A stretch of DNA of 23,930 bases from Chromera velia (Eukaryota > Sar > Chromeraceae), in contig JAHBMJ010000735.1 of the NCBI GenBank assembly GCA_018398765.1, positions 5,944 through 29,873 on the forward strand, given 5' to 3'. Within the stretch, counting starts at the first letter, position 1; every line of letters starts with the position of its first letter. A program made the translations under genes and the position numbers. Of this stretch, positions 1 to 10,518 are shown one piece after another. The notes below the pieces were generated by a model that had not been told where the DNA came from, searched no databases, and worked only from the letters and a program-made list of their open reading frames with translations.

Positions 1-960
1 AGTCTAGTAAAGTGTTGTTTTATACTATAGTGCTCTTAATATTTATGTTGTGTGCCGCCATACTGGCCCACATACATGGTCGTTCGACAATCGATCGGCA
101 ACTGTATGGTATGCACATGGTGCGATACTGTGGCAATGCGTAATACAATACACATGGAAAACAGTGGTTCCGGTATGTCTGCATCGATCACTAAATCGAT
201 CAAGCCTACATACTATAATCTGAACAAACGCGGGAGCCACGGGCTGTACAATATACTGCATGAGAGACAATTAATTCCTGCTTGCATAACTCAGTACGGT
301 AAAACATATCCAAGCTTGATGAAACCTTTTTCTTTTTTTACGTTCTCAGTCTCTGATCAACAGTCCTTGGACTTTATTATTGTCACTTTAAGGGCCGATT
401 CATGATCATGCATCATTCATGCTAGCCACCTATAGCTGCGCTGCTGTATATAACAGTTTAGGTGCGGCACTAGGCGGCGCACTAAAAACTTTGGGGGGGC
501 ATTGACTTAAAGTTTGTTCCTAGCATCGGGCCTATACGTCTTTCGTCTCTTCCTTCTGTCCTGGTTACTGCTCTCGGTGCTAGCTCTCTCTCTCATGCAA
601 CCTCATACTTAACGCTCCTCCGTCCGAATGCCTAAAAACTTTTGACAACTCCGTTGCCAAATGTGCCCCCCCCCCTTTTTCTTATGTAATTTGACAACCC
701 TCTCCCCGCAAAACGCACCCTAGGCCCCCCAACGTTGTTTTTTGGAGCTTTTCTGGATCAGTACGAACAAAATTAATTAGCCGAGCATGCACTTTAACTT
801 TAAAAAAAGTGCTTCAAAGATGCTGCCAAGAAACCGTGATGAGTACAAGTCTACCAGCCTTTTATGGGGACTTCTCTGTGTGTGGACTCTGAGCACGGCA
901 GAAGCAGGCAATCCTAGACAAAAGGATGATTAATACCCAGGCCGCCTCCTCTATACAGGG
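1..960. other. A+T-rich stretch without a recognisable gene
   Basis: No reading frame here gives a protein I recognise. The longest open stretch (52-405, + strand) has no family motif, no convincing splice sites and a composition unlike the coding exons further on. Short runs of C and T occur around 667-680. The right end (about 830-960) may be a decayed continuation of the retroelement remnant that follows, because short in-frame stretches separated by stops lie just upstream of it. Confidence 0.5.
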
Positions 961-963
961 TGA

Positions 964-1323
964 CTGGCTGAAAGTTTTCACCCGGTCAGCCACGGGGAAT
1001 TCAAAAAGGAGCAATATGCTGAGCCATGCAGGAACAAGGGGTACGATTTCACACCCCTCGTCAGCAGGGTAGATAAGGCTCTCGAAAACGATGCCGAGAT
1101 GTTCCTAAAGAAGGTAGCGCAATGCCATCATGTAAGTCTTAAGTGGGATAGGACATACGGGCAAGTGTGCGTATATATGAGGTTAGATATGAGGGCAAGA
1201 ATGCAGGCAGCGCACCATAGAGTAGCCAACAGGTGCCTTCGGAGTACCAGGGGAGAGGTGCGAAGACTGAGCGTCGAAGGATCGAAGGGCAGCGCCGCAG
1301 AGGCAGCAGCCACATTCGGATAG
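964..1323 (+). mobile_element. Degenerate 3' end of a retroelement reverse-transcriptase ORF
   Basis: An open frame follows the TGA at 961-963 and ends at the TAG at 1321-1323, about 119 codons. The peptide contains KGYDFTPLVSRVDKAL, then DAEMFLKKVAQ, a W-RTYGQVCVYMRLDMRARM segment and AHHRVANRCLRSTRG. This order (a K/R-rich start, a Y-F-PLV-S motif, an A-FLKK-A helix, a terminal R-RM---A--R--CLR-S segment) resembles the tail downstream of the reverse-transcriptase domain in many LINE-like polyproteins. The reverse transcriptase and endonuclease regions are not visible upstream, so this would be a truncated or decayed copy. A GTAAGT at 1135 is probably chance. The family call comes from pattern memory, not a search. 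It could also be an unrelated hypothetical exon. Confidence 0.4.
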
Positions 1324-2193
1324 ACAGAATGATGATCCGCTGTTCCTAACGGATAAGGCATGGTCGTGGGAAGATATGGTGATTGATGAATTTTTGAGTC
1401 ACGTTTACTCAATAGGTACAAAAGTGATTATGCAAAATTATGCAATGCTAATATGCATGTACAAGTATAGTAAAATCTTTATGATCAGTCAACTACAAGG
1501 CCTTCACGTAATATATACTTTTTATATATTTACTTCCATTTTATAACATGTTTTTTTTTATTTTGTTAAATGGTCTAGCCGTCTAGCTGACTAGTTAATT
1601 TTCTGATTTATTTTTTGTAAACGGTTGATGTGTACTTATAAAATGATGGCTCATTTTTAGGCTAATTTATCTATATTACAAATTAAGAATCTAATTAAGA
1701 GTGCGGTTTCCTTAGTATAAGCAGCTACTTTCCTAGTTACTTTCAAGACGTTTTATTCATAATTTGGGGATTGATTCAATTTGTGGATTGATTCAATAAT
1801 TTATGGATTGTTAAATTTAATTAAACTTAGATTTCAGCAAACGTACTGTCTCAGAAACTATCTAGTCTCACTGGGTCCCTGGGATATTTTAATCGATAAA
1901 ATTTGTAACGTTTTTGTGTGCACGGCCTGTGTTGACTTGCCGAACGCTCTAGCGAACGCTAGATGCCGAATTATGGCCCGACGGCGCTGGCGTATGGCAA
2001 TGATGATGGTGAGTGGTTGTTTAGTTCCTAGTTTAGTTCCCCCTAGAGATCCCGTTCCTTCCACAGCTCTTCTATTTACTTCCGGGAATTCACACGTTTG
2101 ACTTCTAATCATGGCTTCTGCGCTCACGTTTGGCTACCCTGTAAGCGATACACTGCACTGCGCGTCAATTAAGTGATCAAAACAACAAACAAA
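1324..2193. other. A+T-rich intergenic DNA downstream of the minus-strand gene
   Basis: I see no supported gene. The stretch is rich in TTTAT/AATTA-type sequence (especially 1430-1850) and holds only short frames without motifs. It lies immediately 3' of the stop codon of the large minus-strand gene, so its right end should contain that gene's 3' untranslated region. I found no clear AATAAA on the minus strand close to the stop. Confidence 0.5.
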
Positions 2194-3327
2194 TCAGAGG
2201 ACCATGTAGATCGGCTTCTTTTGCCGCTTCCAGGCGCCGTAGGGGTTTTGGAGTCGGGAGATCTCGGGAACTTCCAACAGTGCCCCCCCCTCCTCCACTT
2301 GCATCCCATGCACTCTGTAGATGAACAGCGAGTCTCCCTGCACACACAAAGACAATGAACAGCCCAATGCTATCTGTCTGTTTTTGTTTTTTTGTCTGCT
2401 GTCTTCTCTGCAAGAGAGAGCAAGCAAAAAGTGCGGTGCCACGTGGCCACCGCCCTGCTGATTCATGCATCCTCTGCATATGAGAGTCACATCCCAGACA
2501 GGCAGGTGCCTCCTGTGTTTTTTTGACAGGTGAATGTCACGGACAAAACTGCAGGCTGTTTGAGACAGGCCCACAGCGCAATAGAAGCGGAAAGCGACCA
2601 AAGGAGACGGTCTCCTCATACAAAATGGGCTGCAGACTCAGTTCTGACGGCAGATACAAAGGATGGATCTTTTCTGCCGACCGCTCTTTGCGCGAACATC
2701 CACTCGTTGAAGGAGACGCTGAAGAGCGGGTGGGCGCCGTCCTTCTTCACCTTGCTCGCCTTCACCTCGATGAACGCGATCACCCTCTCGTTGTGTCCTT
2801 CTCCGGCGCCGCCTTCGTCGCTCCCTGCGCTCCTCTTCTGCAGACAGTAGGAGCAATCAGACTTTGATTGGATTGAGCATCATTGGATACGTGCGCACCG
2901 AAAAGACCGACATGCAGTCTGCCATGCGCGAACAAGCAAGGGCGCACGAGAAAAGGTCCAACACTCGCAAAAGCGAAAGGACTGGGAAAGCCTTGAAAGA
3001 CTAAGAGCAACTCCTAGGAATAATTAAAAAAAGAACAGAAGGCGAGCTAATGACAGCTAGAGAGACAGACATGATGTCTTACCAACCTGGACCAATTTGA
3101 TGTCATAAGGCTCTCCGCTCTCCCCCTCTTCATTCATCCAAACAGGCCGCACCCCCCTCTCCCTCCATTCCCCCCTCTCGCACTCTCCCTTCAGGAACTG
3201 AAAGACAAACAACTCGCCGGCCCTCCCGGTCCTCCACCGATCCTGGAGGGACTCCATATCAAGGCTCGATTTCTTCTCCAGAAGATGACGGGCGCTGTCA
3301 AAGGACGCTACCAAACGCTCCCGGGCA
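2194..3327 (-). other. Exons 14-16: DUF3883 / NOV C-terminal domain
   Basis: Exon 14 carries WRTGRAGELFVFQFL, then VWMNEEGESGEPYDIKLV. Exon 15 carries ERVIAFIEVKASK and LFSVSFNEWMFAQRA. Exon 16 carries GDSLFIYRVHGMQ, then SRLQNPYGAW. These are the characteristic blocks of DUF3883: G-x-x-GE-h, W-N--GESG-PYDI, h-EVKAS, S-NEW-FA, h-h-Y-RV and NP. Asp3454, Glu3483 and Lys3485 make a D...ExK set as in PD-(D/E)xK nuclease folds; the N-terminal Glu of GRAGE is also present. In plants the family caps NO VEIN; in bacteria it often occurs in restriction and phage-defence proteins. The stop is TGA at 2194-2196. The exon 14/15 junction has two phase-consistent alternatives. Confidence 0.88.
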
Positions 3328-3705
3328 CTGAACACGAATACAAGCACAGAGAAAAAGGTGATGTGAGCCTTAACGCTGAGTTTCCATTGACACAACAGCA
3401 ACTTCGGGAAAGAAGGTGGCTGAAGTATCCAGGAATGCCAGAAGCAGAAGAGACAAGAATCCGAAGGAAGCTGTGTGTGTGCACTCGCTGCTGGTACGCG
3501 CAGAAGGCATGCGACGAAAGAGGCTTGACAGGAGTAGACTGAACGGAGTGCTGCATCTAAAGGCAGCTCTAACCCTGAAGACAACATACTACATGCAAAA
3601 ACGGGATGCACTCGCTTTGCACGTAAACATGCACTGCCAGGCCTCCAGAGTGACGAACTGGTCAAATGATGCATGCATTCCCTGCCTACCTGGATTCATG
3701 GAGGA

Positions 3706-3737
<32 letters not shown>

Positions 3738-6700
3738 GCATCCACTGACTCATCAGCGACTTCGACGTCCTCCTGGACAAGGGGTGCTTCCATCTCCATG
3801 TCTCTTCTCAGTTGTTGCTGGATGATGTCGGTCTCTTCCTCTTCCTCGACCGTCCCTGCTGCACCCCCCTTCTCTGCCCTCCCTCTCAAGTCTTTGCTTG
3901 CCCTCTCCTCCTTTCCAACGGGATCGTCTCTCTCGACCGCCACCTGGGTGGCACCTTCGAAGGCCCACCAAGGCTCATGGGGGATCTCTGGGGCGACTGA
4001 CAGTGTGTGTCTATACTCTCCATCTCCCTCTCTCTCTCCCTCAAACGACCCCGTCTCCATGAGCTTGGACGAAAAGTTCATGAACCCCTCCTTCCCTTTC
4101 CCCTCGTCTTCAGGGGGATCGTTGGAAGATGATGACGCGTCAACGGTGACATGTTTGAAGGCCTTGCACATCTGATCGAATTCTTCAAACGTCCGAGCTT
4201 GTGCGTCTCTCCACGCACTTCCCCCCACTTCACCCCCTTCCGCTTTTCTGAGTCCACTGAGCTCGGCAAGTAGATCCGCGTCTGAATCCCCTTCCGCCTG
4301 ACTCATTTCATCAAACGCCTCTTTCCGTTGCCATGGACCAGTCGCCCTGCTCTCAATTCCCCTCCAGACCCACTCAGTCACCGCATCGCCCCAACGAAAC
4401 TCGGCAACTGTCTGCGCTTCCTCAGCGGACAAGTCAGAAAACCCCGGAAGGACAAAATCACCCCCAAAGTCCAAACGCGGACAACCTCCACAGCTGTCTA
4501 TTACAGGGAGCGCTGGTACCTTTTTTACACCTTTGAGGAAAGCCTCGACGGCCTGAACACCCCCGTCGGTGCGCAACAACCGGGAGACGTCCTGCAGACA
4601 CTCTGTCAGACTGTCAAGAACGTGAGGGGTGACCCATTGAGTCACCCCTGTCTGCTCCCCAGACTCCAACTCAAATCTGAAGTCCTGCAGAAAGTGGAAT
4701 CCGCAAAGAGAAAGTGCGAGTGCCCGACTCACTGACTCAGGCTCCCCGGGCCCCCGTCCCTCCCCCTCCCCCTCCCCCTGCCATGAGAGGGCCCGGAAGA
4801 CCGTTTGTGCGCGCTCAGCCCGTGACTCCATCTCCTTCAGAGCCTCCAACTCAACGTCTCCCTCCACCTCCATGTACAGACGCAACCCCCGCACCCCATC
4901 CGCAGGGGAGGGCTCCCCCGGCTGTGTCACCACGCATCTGCGGAGACTTTCCCCCGTGTGCACATCTCCCTGGAAAACCACGCGAACGGTCTGCCGGAGG
5001 GACAGGGGGGCGCAGGGAACCATTCGGATTCTCTGCAAACCCCTTAGGAAGAAAGACCGCAGGTTTGGGTGAAGCGCGACCTTTAGATACCTGCACAGAC
5101 AGACAGACAGACAGACAGACAGGCAGACAAGCAGGCAGACAGACAGACAGACAGACAAGCAGGCAGACAGACAGGCAGACAAGCAGGCAGACAGACAGAC
5201 AGACAGACAGGCAGACAAGCAGGCAGACAGACAGACAGACAGACAAGCAGACAGACAGACCAGAAGAGAATTGAGGGTTCAAACTTCCCACGAAAGGTCT
5301 CATCGCTGCAAAACAAGAATGAGAAAAAAACAACATGCGAGCACTTCTCCCGCAGTCCTCCCCTAGACACCCGCTATAGATCTAACACACGTCCATCCAG
5401 AGAAAAAGAGAGAGAAAACACGGGGCAGCAAGGAAGAGAGACGGGACTCGGGAGACCCACTGAGAGGCCCACCCGCGGACAGACCAACCAACCATCCAGG
5501 CTCTCTCGCGATCAGAAACCTCTGCGCGACCTCGGCAAGGTAAGGGAGAACCCCAAGTGAAAGCGCCATGCAAGTTCTCAAGCGCCACCCGCATCTTGCA
5601 AGAGCAGTTCCCTCTGCAGTGTCGAGACCCTTTTCTTCCTCCTCCTCCACTCGGACCACTCGCGTATCATCCACACCCCTCTGCGCGAGTTCGGAGATGT
5701 TCGTCACCCCCGCGCCCTTCAACATCCGTTCCCACTCCCGTTCGTCTTCCACGGTCAACGTGGCAGCTGAGGAGGAGTCTGACTGGACAGGCACAGGCCA
5801 CACTTTTGGAACAGAGAAGAGAAAAAACGAAGCGTCCGACCAAGAGAGGCCAGACTGCTGAAGCTGCTCTAGGAGGTCCTCGGGCGTCACCCCTGACTGT
5901 CCCCACCTCCTCTTACACCCATTCCGCAACAGAGCCATAGCTTTGACAGGGAGATCCTTCAGACGGAGCCACTGCAACCGGTGGGGTGGCAGGAGGTCCC
6001 CTTCCCGTCTCCGTGGAGCCCCTTTGAGAGAAGGGACGACTGGAAGTGAGCCCAAAAGGGTCTGTAGGCCCTCCCAACACTTGCTCTCTCTTTTCTCCCC
6101 TGCTTCCTTCTCTGTGTCTTTCACCACTCCCTGGGAGACCCCGAACGAATAGGTGGGTGCTTCATTGGGAATTTGGGAGCTCGAGGGGTCCCTACAGAGA
6201 TGGCGCGCAAGCAGGCAAAGGAGGGAGACGGCAGCAGCAGCCCTTACCGTCTCTACTCGCGAGAGAAGGCACGTGGCGTCGCGCTTTCCCTTCAAAAGCT
6301 CCGCTGCGCACTTCACAGATCCCCCATACTTCTCCAGAAACGATTTGCTGTCGAGGGGAAAGATCTCAGAGACTCCCTGCAGAGAGAGCAGCTGCTGCAA
6401 AACCTTCACGTCATCGCGAGCCAGGACAGCGTTCGCGTACATCCTCACCTTCCTTCCTTCCTCCCCCCCTCTCTCGGAGGAGTGAGAGTACGCGGAGGAC
6501 CAACGCAAAGACCCGACGGGTGCCTCCTTCTCCCTCAAACAGAGGAGGCTCTTGGATACAGCGGACAGCTTCCAGACTTCCTGAAGACTCAAAACTCCAT
6601 TCGATATCAGGAGACTCATCACAGGATTCCGACTTCCTGCTGCCAACTGACTTGGTGTCTCTCCGGGGCCTGCGAGAGGTGAGAAGGCCAATGCAGACAA

Positions 6701-9700
6701 AAATGAGGATGGGAATAATTGATGAGATCATGCAAACCATGTGACATTACAATGCATACCATTTGGACATAAAGTTTGCGGACTTCAAAAGAGCACTCAG
6801 GCGCAGAGCCCTGCCTCCTTTCCTTCCGTTTTTTTTGCGCTTCCAGTTGAAAAGTAGCAAGAACAGAAATTTCAAACGAGGTCAAATAAGGAGACTGCGG
6901 CAAAGAGAAGCCTTGCCTCAGTACAAGAGACCCAACAAAGAAGTCCATCCGTGCAGAATAGGGAGACACGAACTGACCGGCAGACTTACTTTCTTGCCAT
7001 TGGTTTCGAGGGCGACGATACACCCACGCACTCGCGTACACTGTTCCCCCACTGACGACCCTCTCAAGCGCCTCCCTTGCCTCCCTCTCAGAAGGCTTGG
7101 GAAGCACACCAAGTTTGTCCACGAACAGTGAGCGTAGACGGTTCTTCGATTCATTTGTTGCGTGCCCGAACACCTCGCAGAGCGGTCTTAGCAGAAAGGC
7201 GCTTGAGCATGCTGGCGAGACCTCCCAGAACAGAGAGATGTTCAAAGAGCCCTGACCATCGTCTGCCGTTGCACTCCCATGGAGTTTGCGGAAACGCGTA
7301 GATGGGTCTGTAACGACTGTTGGCTCTAAAGGAGACTCGAGAACGGGTTGTGGGGGACAGAAAAGCAGCGGAAGGTGACTAAACTCGGAACGTATTCTTT
7401 CGATGATCTGAGGATCTTCGCTGACCGCCTCCGACGCCAGGAACTCGTAGATTGGGGTCAGAACAAGACCTGCCTTCTCGTCAGACAACCCGCGGAGCGA
7501 TGCACAAACCGTGTCACTGAGCTGGGATGACTTTTTCACGCGCATCTCCCCTTTTCTGTGATCCAATTCTGCAAGCTCTGCGAGAACTTGCAAAGCGACA
7601 TCTACGGAGACAGTCTCCTTCACACGCAGAGCCGAAGTCAAGGATGCAAAAGCCTGTGCGTTCGGCATCCCTGACCGGCTCCCTGCTGCACTTCGGGTGA
7701 TGCTGGAGGGCATCAGAGGAACGAGGGAGCCAAAAACTGTTCGCACCTGTGCGCTTGGGAGGAGGAGCGACGCAGGCGCATAGAGAGACGGAAGGATCGC
7801 CTCATCAGAGGGCAGTCCCTCCAACCACGAGGGAGAGCGCGACACAGGCACATCTCGAGAAGCGAACACGCTTCCCGGCATCCATCTGCGCTCTCTGAGG
7901 AGCACCGCCATCGACGTACCCTGTTTCCGACAGACGGGCGTCTGCGTCCTCTCTGCAGCATTCTCACGTGAAAGGAGGTCTTCTACCTCAGACCAGACTT
8001 TGGGGTTTGTCAGATTCTCGAACATCAGAATACCAGCTTCTCTCAACCTCTCCTGAACCCCTCCCTCCCCCTCTCCTGTAGTTGTGTCTGGTCCTGCCGA
8101 AGACTCCAGAAGTTCCTCAAGGTTTTTCAGCCACACAGCAAGGTGGAAGCTAGTCGGGTCCTCCCACCGGACCTCTTCACCACTCGACAGGCATGCCTCT
8201 CCTCCGTTAATGAGAGCGGCGCGTCCCCAGCCCACCCTCTGACTGAGCCTAGAGAGCGGCGGGGGCGTCAGACAACGAGGAACGTCCGTGCAGGGGCTGG
8301 AGAAACCCACAAAGGCCTCTCCGTCAAGCGCACAGCAGGCAGCAAGAGCAGAGGGGTGCGCAAGGACGGCCTCGAGGTCTTTCTGGTACACGGTGACCAG
8401 GAGCACGCGGTCACCCGAAGGGTCCTGCACTAGGTCCACCAGGGCGCTTCCTTTTTCCAACTGCACTTCAGGGGCGCTCTCTAGAGCTGCTAGACGCTCG
8501 ACCCACCTCGCACGGATTCGCATTTTCATGTGAGGAAAGAAGGCAGACCCTTTTCCAAACTGCCCTTTGAGGAAGGAAAACCAATCCCTTGGATCGGCAA
8601 GCTGTTCAAGCAGGCGGTCAGAGAGACGCGGGAGCGATACCGAGGAAAACGCACTGACGGCAGGCGCCTCCCACAGACGTTGCAGGTCTGCGGGGCCTCC
8701 ACACTCCTTCGGCCAGCAGAAGGCACCCCCCCAAGGGTCCAGCACGGCCTCCCCCGTCTGCAGAAGGAAAGAAACCCGTCGGTCCCACCCTCTCACCCCA
8801 GCCTCAGACTTCTGCATTACCCGCATGAGGGCATCTCTCTCAGCGGGTCTCGCTAGAAAAGCCAACACCTGTGCATCTTGCTTGCCCATCAATGCGGATC
8901 TGTTGCGATGATCATCTGTTTGTATGAACACCATCTCGGGTCTCTGTGTGAGATTCAGGAGAACGGAATGGACGAGGGCCTCCTTTGTGAGTCGTCGAAG
9001 CTTCAGATGCTCCAAAGTCCGTATGGCGCTTGTCTGAAGGTCTTTCGCGACTGCAAACATCAAGCACCGACCATATTTGAACGTCCTGTCTGATATGCAG
9101 TACCGGGCATGTATGAACTCACGGTGTATGAACAGATAACAACACGACCGGGGTCATGGCGCTGTTGTTTTAAGTTCACTTATCACGAGAAGAGAGGGAT
9201 TGAGAAGTAAAGTCAGAAAGAGACTGTAGCAAAACAGCTGAGAAGACAAGAGAGAAGGCATTGCAGAGAAGTGACTATGTGCCTTCACTTTGGAGAAGCC
9301 TCACTTTACAGTAAACTGAGTGTGCGCGAGAAAGATCCATCTGCTGCAACACTTAAACACTTGTTTCAAAAGCATACTTTGTTCTTCGAGAAAAAAAAAA
9401 TCCAGTTTGGCTGACCTCTCAGCACTTGTTCCTCCCTTTCATGCTCCGCCTCTGATTCCCTGTCCCCTCCCTTATCGCCTCTCCACCTGGCCTCCCTCTC
9501 AACGACCCGCTCTGCACTCTCGCGGAAGGCAGACAGCGAGAGAACCTCGTCGTGCAGCGCAGACACAGACACAGAAGACACACAGTCAGACGCCGGCAAA
9601 TCTGACTTCCGTGGATGTTCATGATGCCACAATAGATCCTCCTCCCCTTCGTCCCCCCCAACCCCTTCACTCTCCCTCTCACTCTCCCTCTCCTCCTCCT

Positions 9701-10462
9701 GCTCAACCTCAAAATAGATCCTCTCATTCCCTGCTGCCTCTCCATTGTTTCTACATGGAGCGACGGTGGATCCATTCCTCAGGGGCAGGAATGAGACTCG
9801 AGAAAGCACACGGAAAAAGCGAAACGTCTCCGCTCGACCCTCACCGCGCCCCCCCCAGTCGCCTTCTCTTGCAAGGAGGTCCAGCAGCGCAAGAAGCCGC
9901 CCCACCCATCCAGGACTGCAACGGTGTTCAGAACCGCAACTTTCTCCCGTGCATCTATGCAAGAGGTCCATCAGGTCCCACAGACCAACGATGGGAACCC
10001 CCAGAGCCTCGAGTACCTCAGATGGAGATGACTGGGCGAAAACGGGGTGCACCATTTTTGGCCTCTCTTCCCGTCCCTCGCAGACGTCCTGCAGGAGAGA
10101 TTCAACGAATGCACTCGTCCCCTCTCTCAACCGCCGAACCTCTGCGGGCAGACGCCACTCCCCCCCGTCGTCGAGTATGCAGGCATCGCCCCGGAGCTCT
10201 CGAATGATGGAGGAAGAGCAGGGGGCAAAGAACTCAGACAGCTCACCAGGTCGAGGCACAAAGTGGAGGAATGAGAGAGCAGCCCTGGACAGAGCAGGGA
10301 GGCTTTCGGTCTCTCTGGACGTCCCGTCCTTTCTCTCTGGTGTCTCCTTCAGCAGGTCCCCGGGAAAGAGAAGCGACTTGCAAGCTTGGACAGCTGCTAC
10401 GAAAGCCGACGGAATGGACTCCCTCAGGAATTCGTTCCTCGAATCGCCTCTGCACACACACA

Positions 10463-10518
<56 letters not shown>

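Larger units (their letters stand above)
3690..9050 (-). other. Exons 11-13: long middle and acidic C-proximal region without a clear domain
   Basis: Exon 11 (9050-6990, about 687 residues) is largely helical and leucine-rich, with no motif I can name. It ends at a perfect GTAAGT donor. Exon 12 (6669-5391) begins with a short NPVMSLLISNGVLSLQEVW stretch that faintly resembles an F-box helix, then more helical sequence and an acidic EEEEE run. Exon 13 (5090-3690) becomes acidic and probably disordered toward its end, and finishes in a His-Thr repeat coded by a (CA)n tract. Phase continuity across all three exons is the main support. The exon 12 donor could be AC|GTGTGT (end 5391) or AG|GTTTCT (end 5520). 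Both keep frame with exon 13. Confidence 0.75.

Noticed and set aside
5097-5262. Regularly repeated array that might suggest CRISPR
   Set aside because: It is a tetranucleotide microsatellite without spacers, in an intron of a eukaryotic gene.
4714-5274. Long plus-strand open frame with Arg-Gln-Thr-Asp repeats
   Set aside because: It is antisense to exon 13 of the minus-strand gene and to the intronic (CAGA)n array. The repeat alone keeps the frame open.
5083-5370. Cys-Leu-Ser-Val repeat peptides read from the (CTGT)n arrays
   Set aside because: Simple-repeat translations lying in introns; all frames of a CTGT array are open.
6046-6744. Plus-strand open frame of 232 codons
   Set aside because: It is antisense to exon 12 and crosses its splice acceptor. 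No motif or start context supports it.
9320-10207. Plus-strand open frame of 295 codons, Pro/Ser-rich
   Set aside because: It is antisense to exon 10, whose phase-matched splice sites and continuity with the ATPase domain are far stronger; composition is that of a shadow frame.
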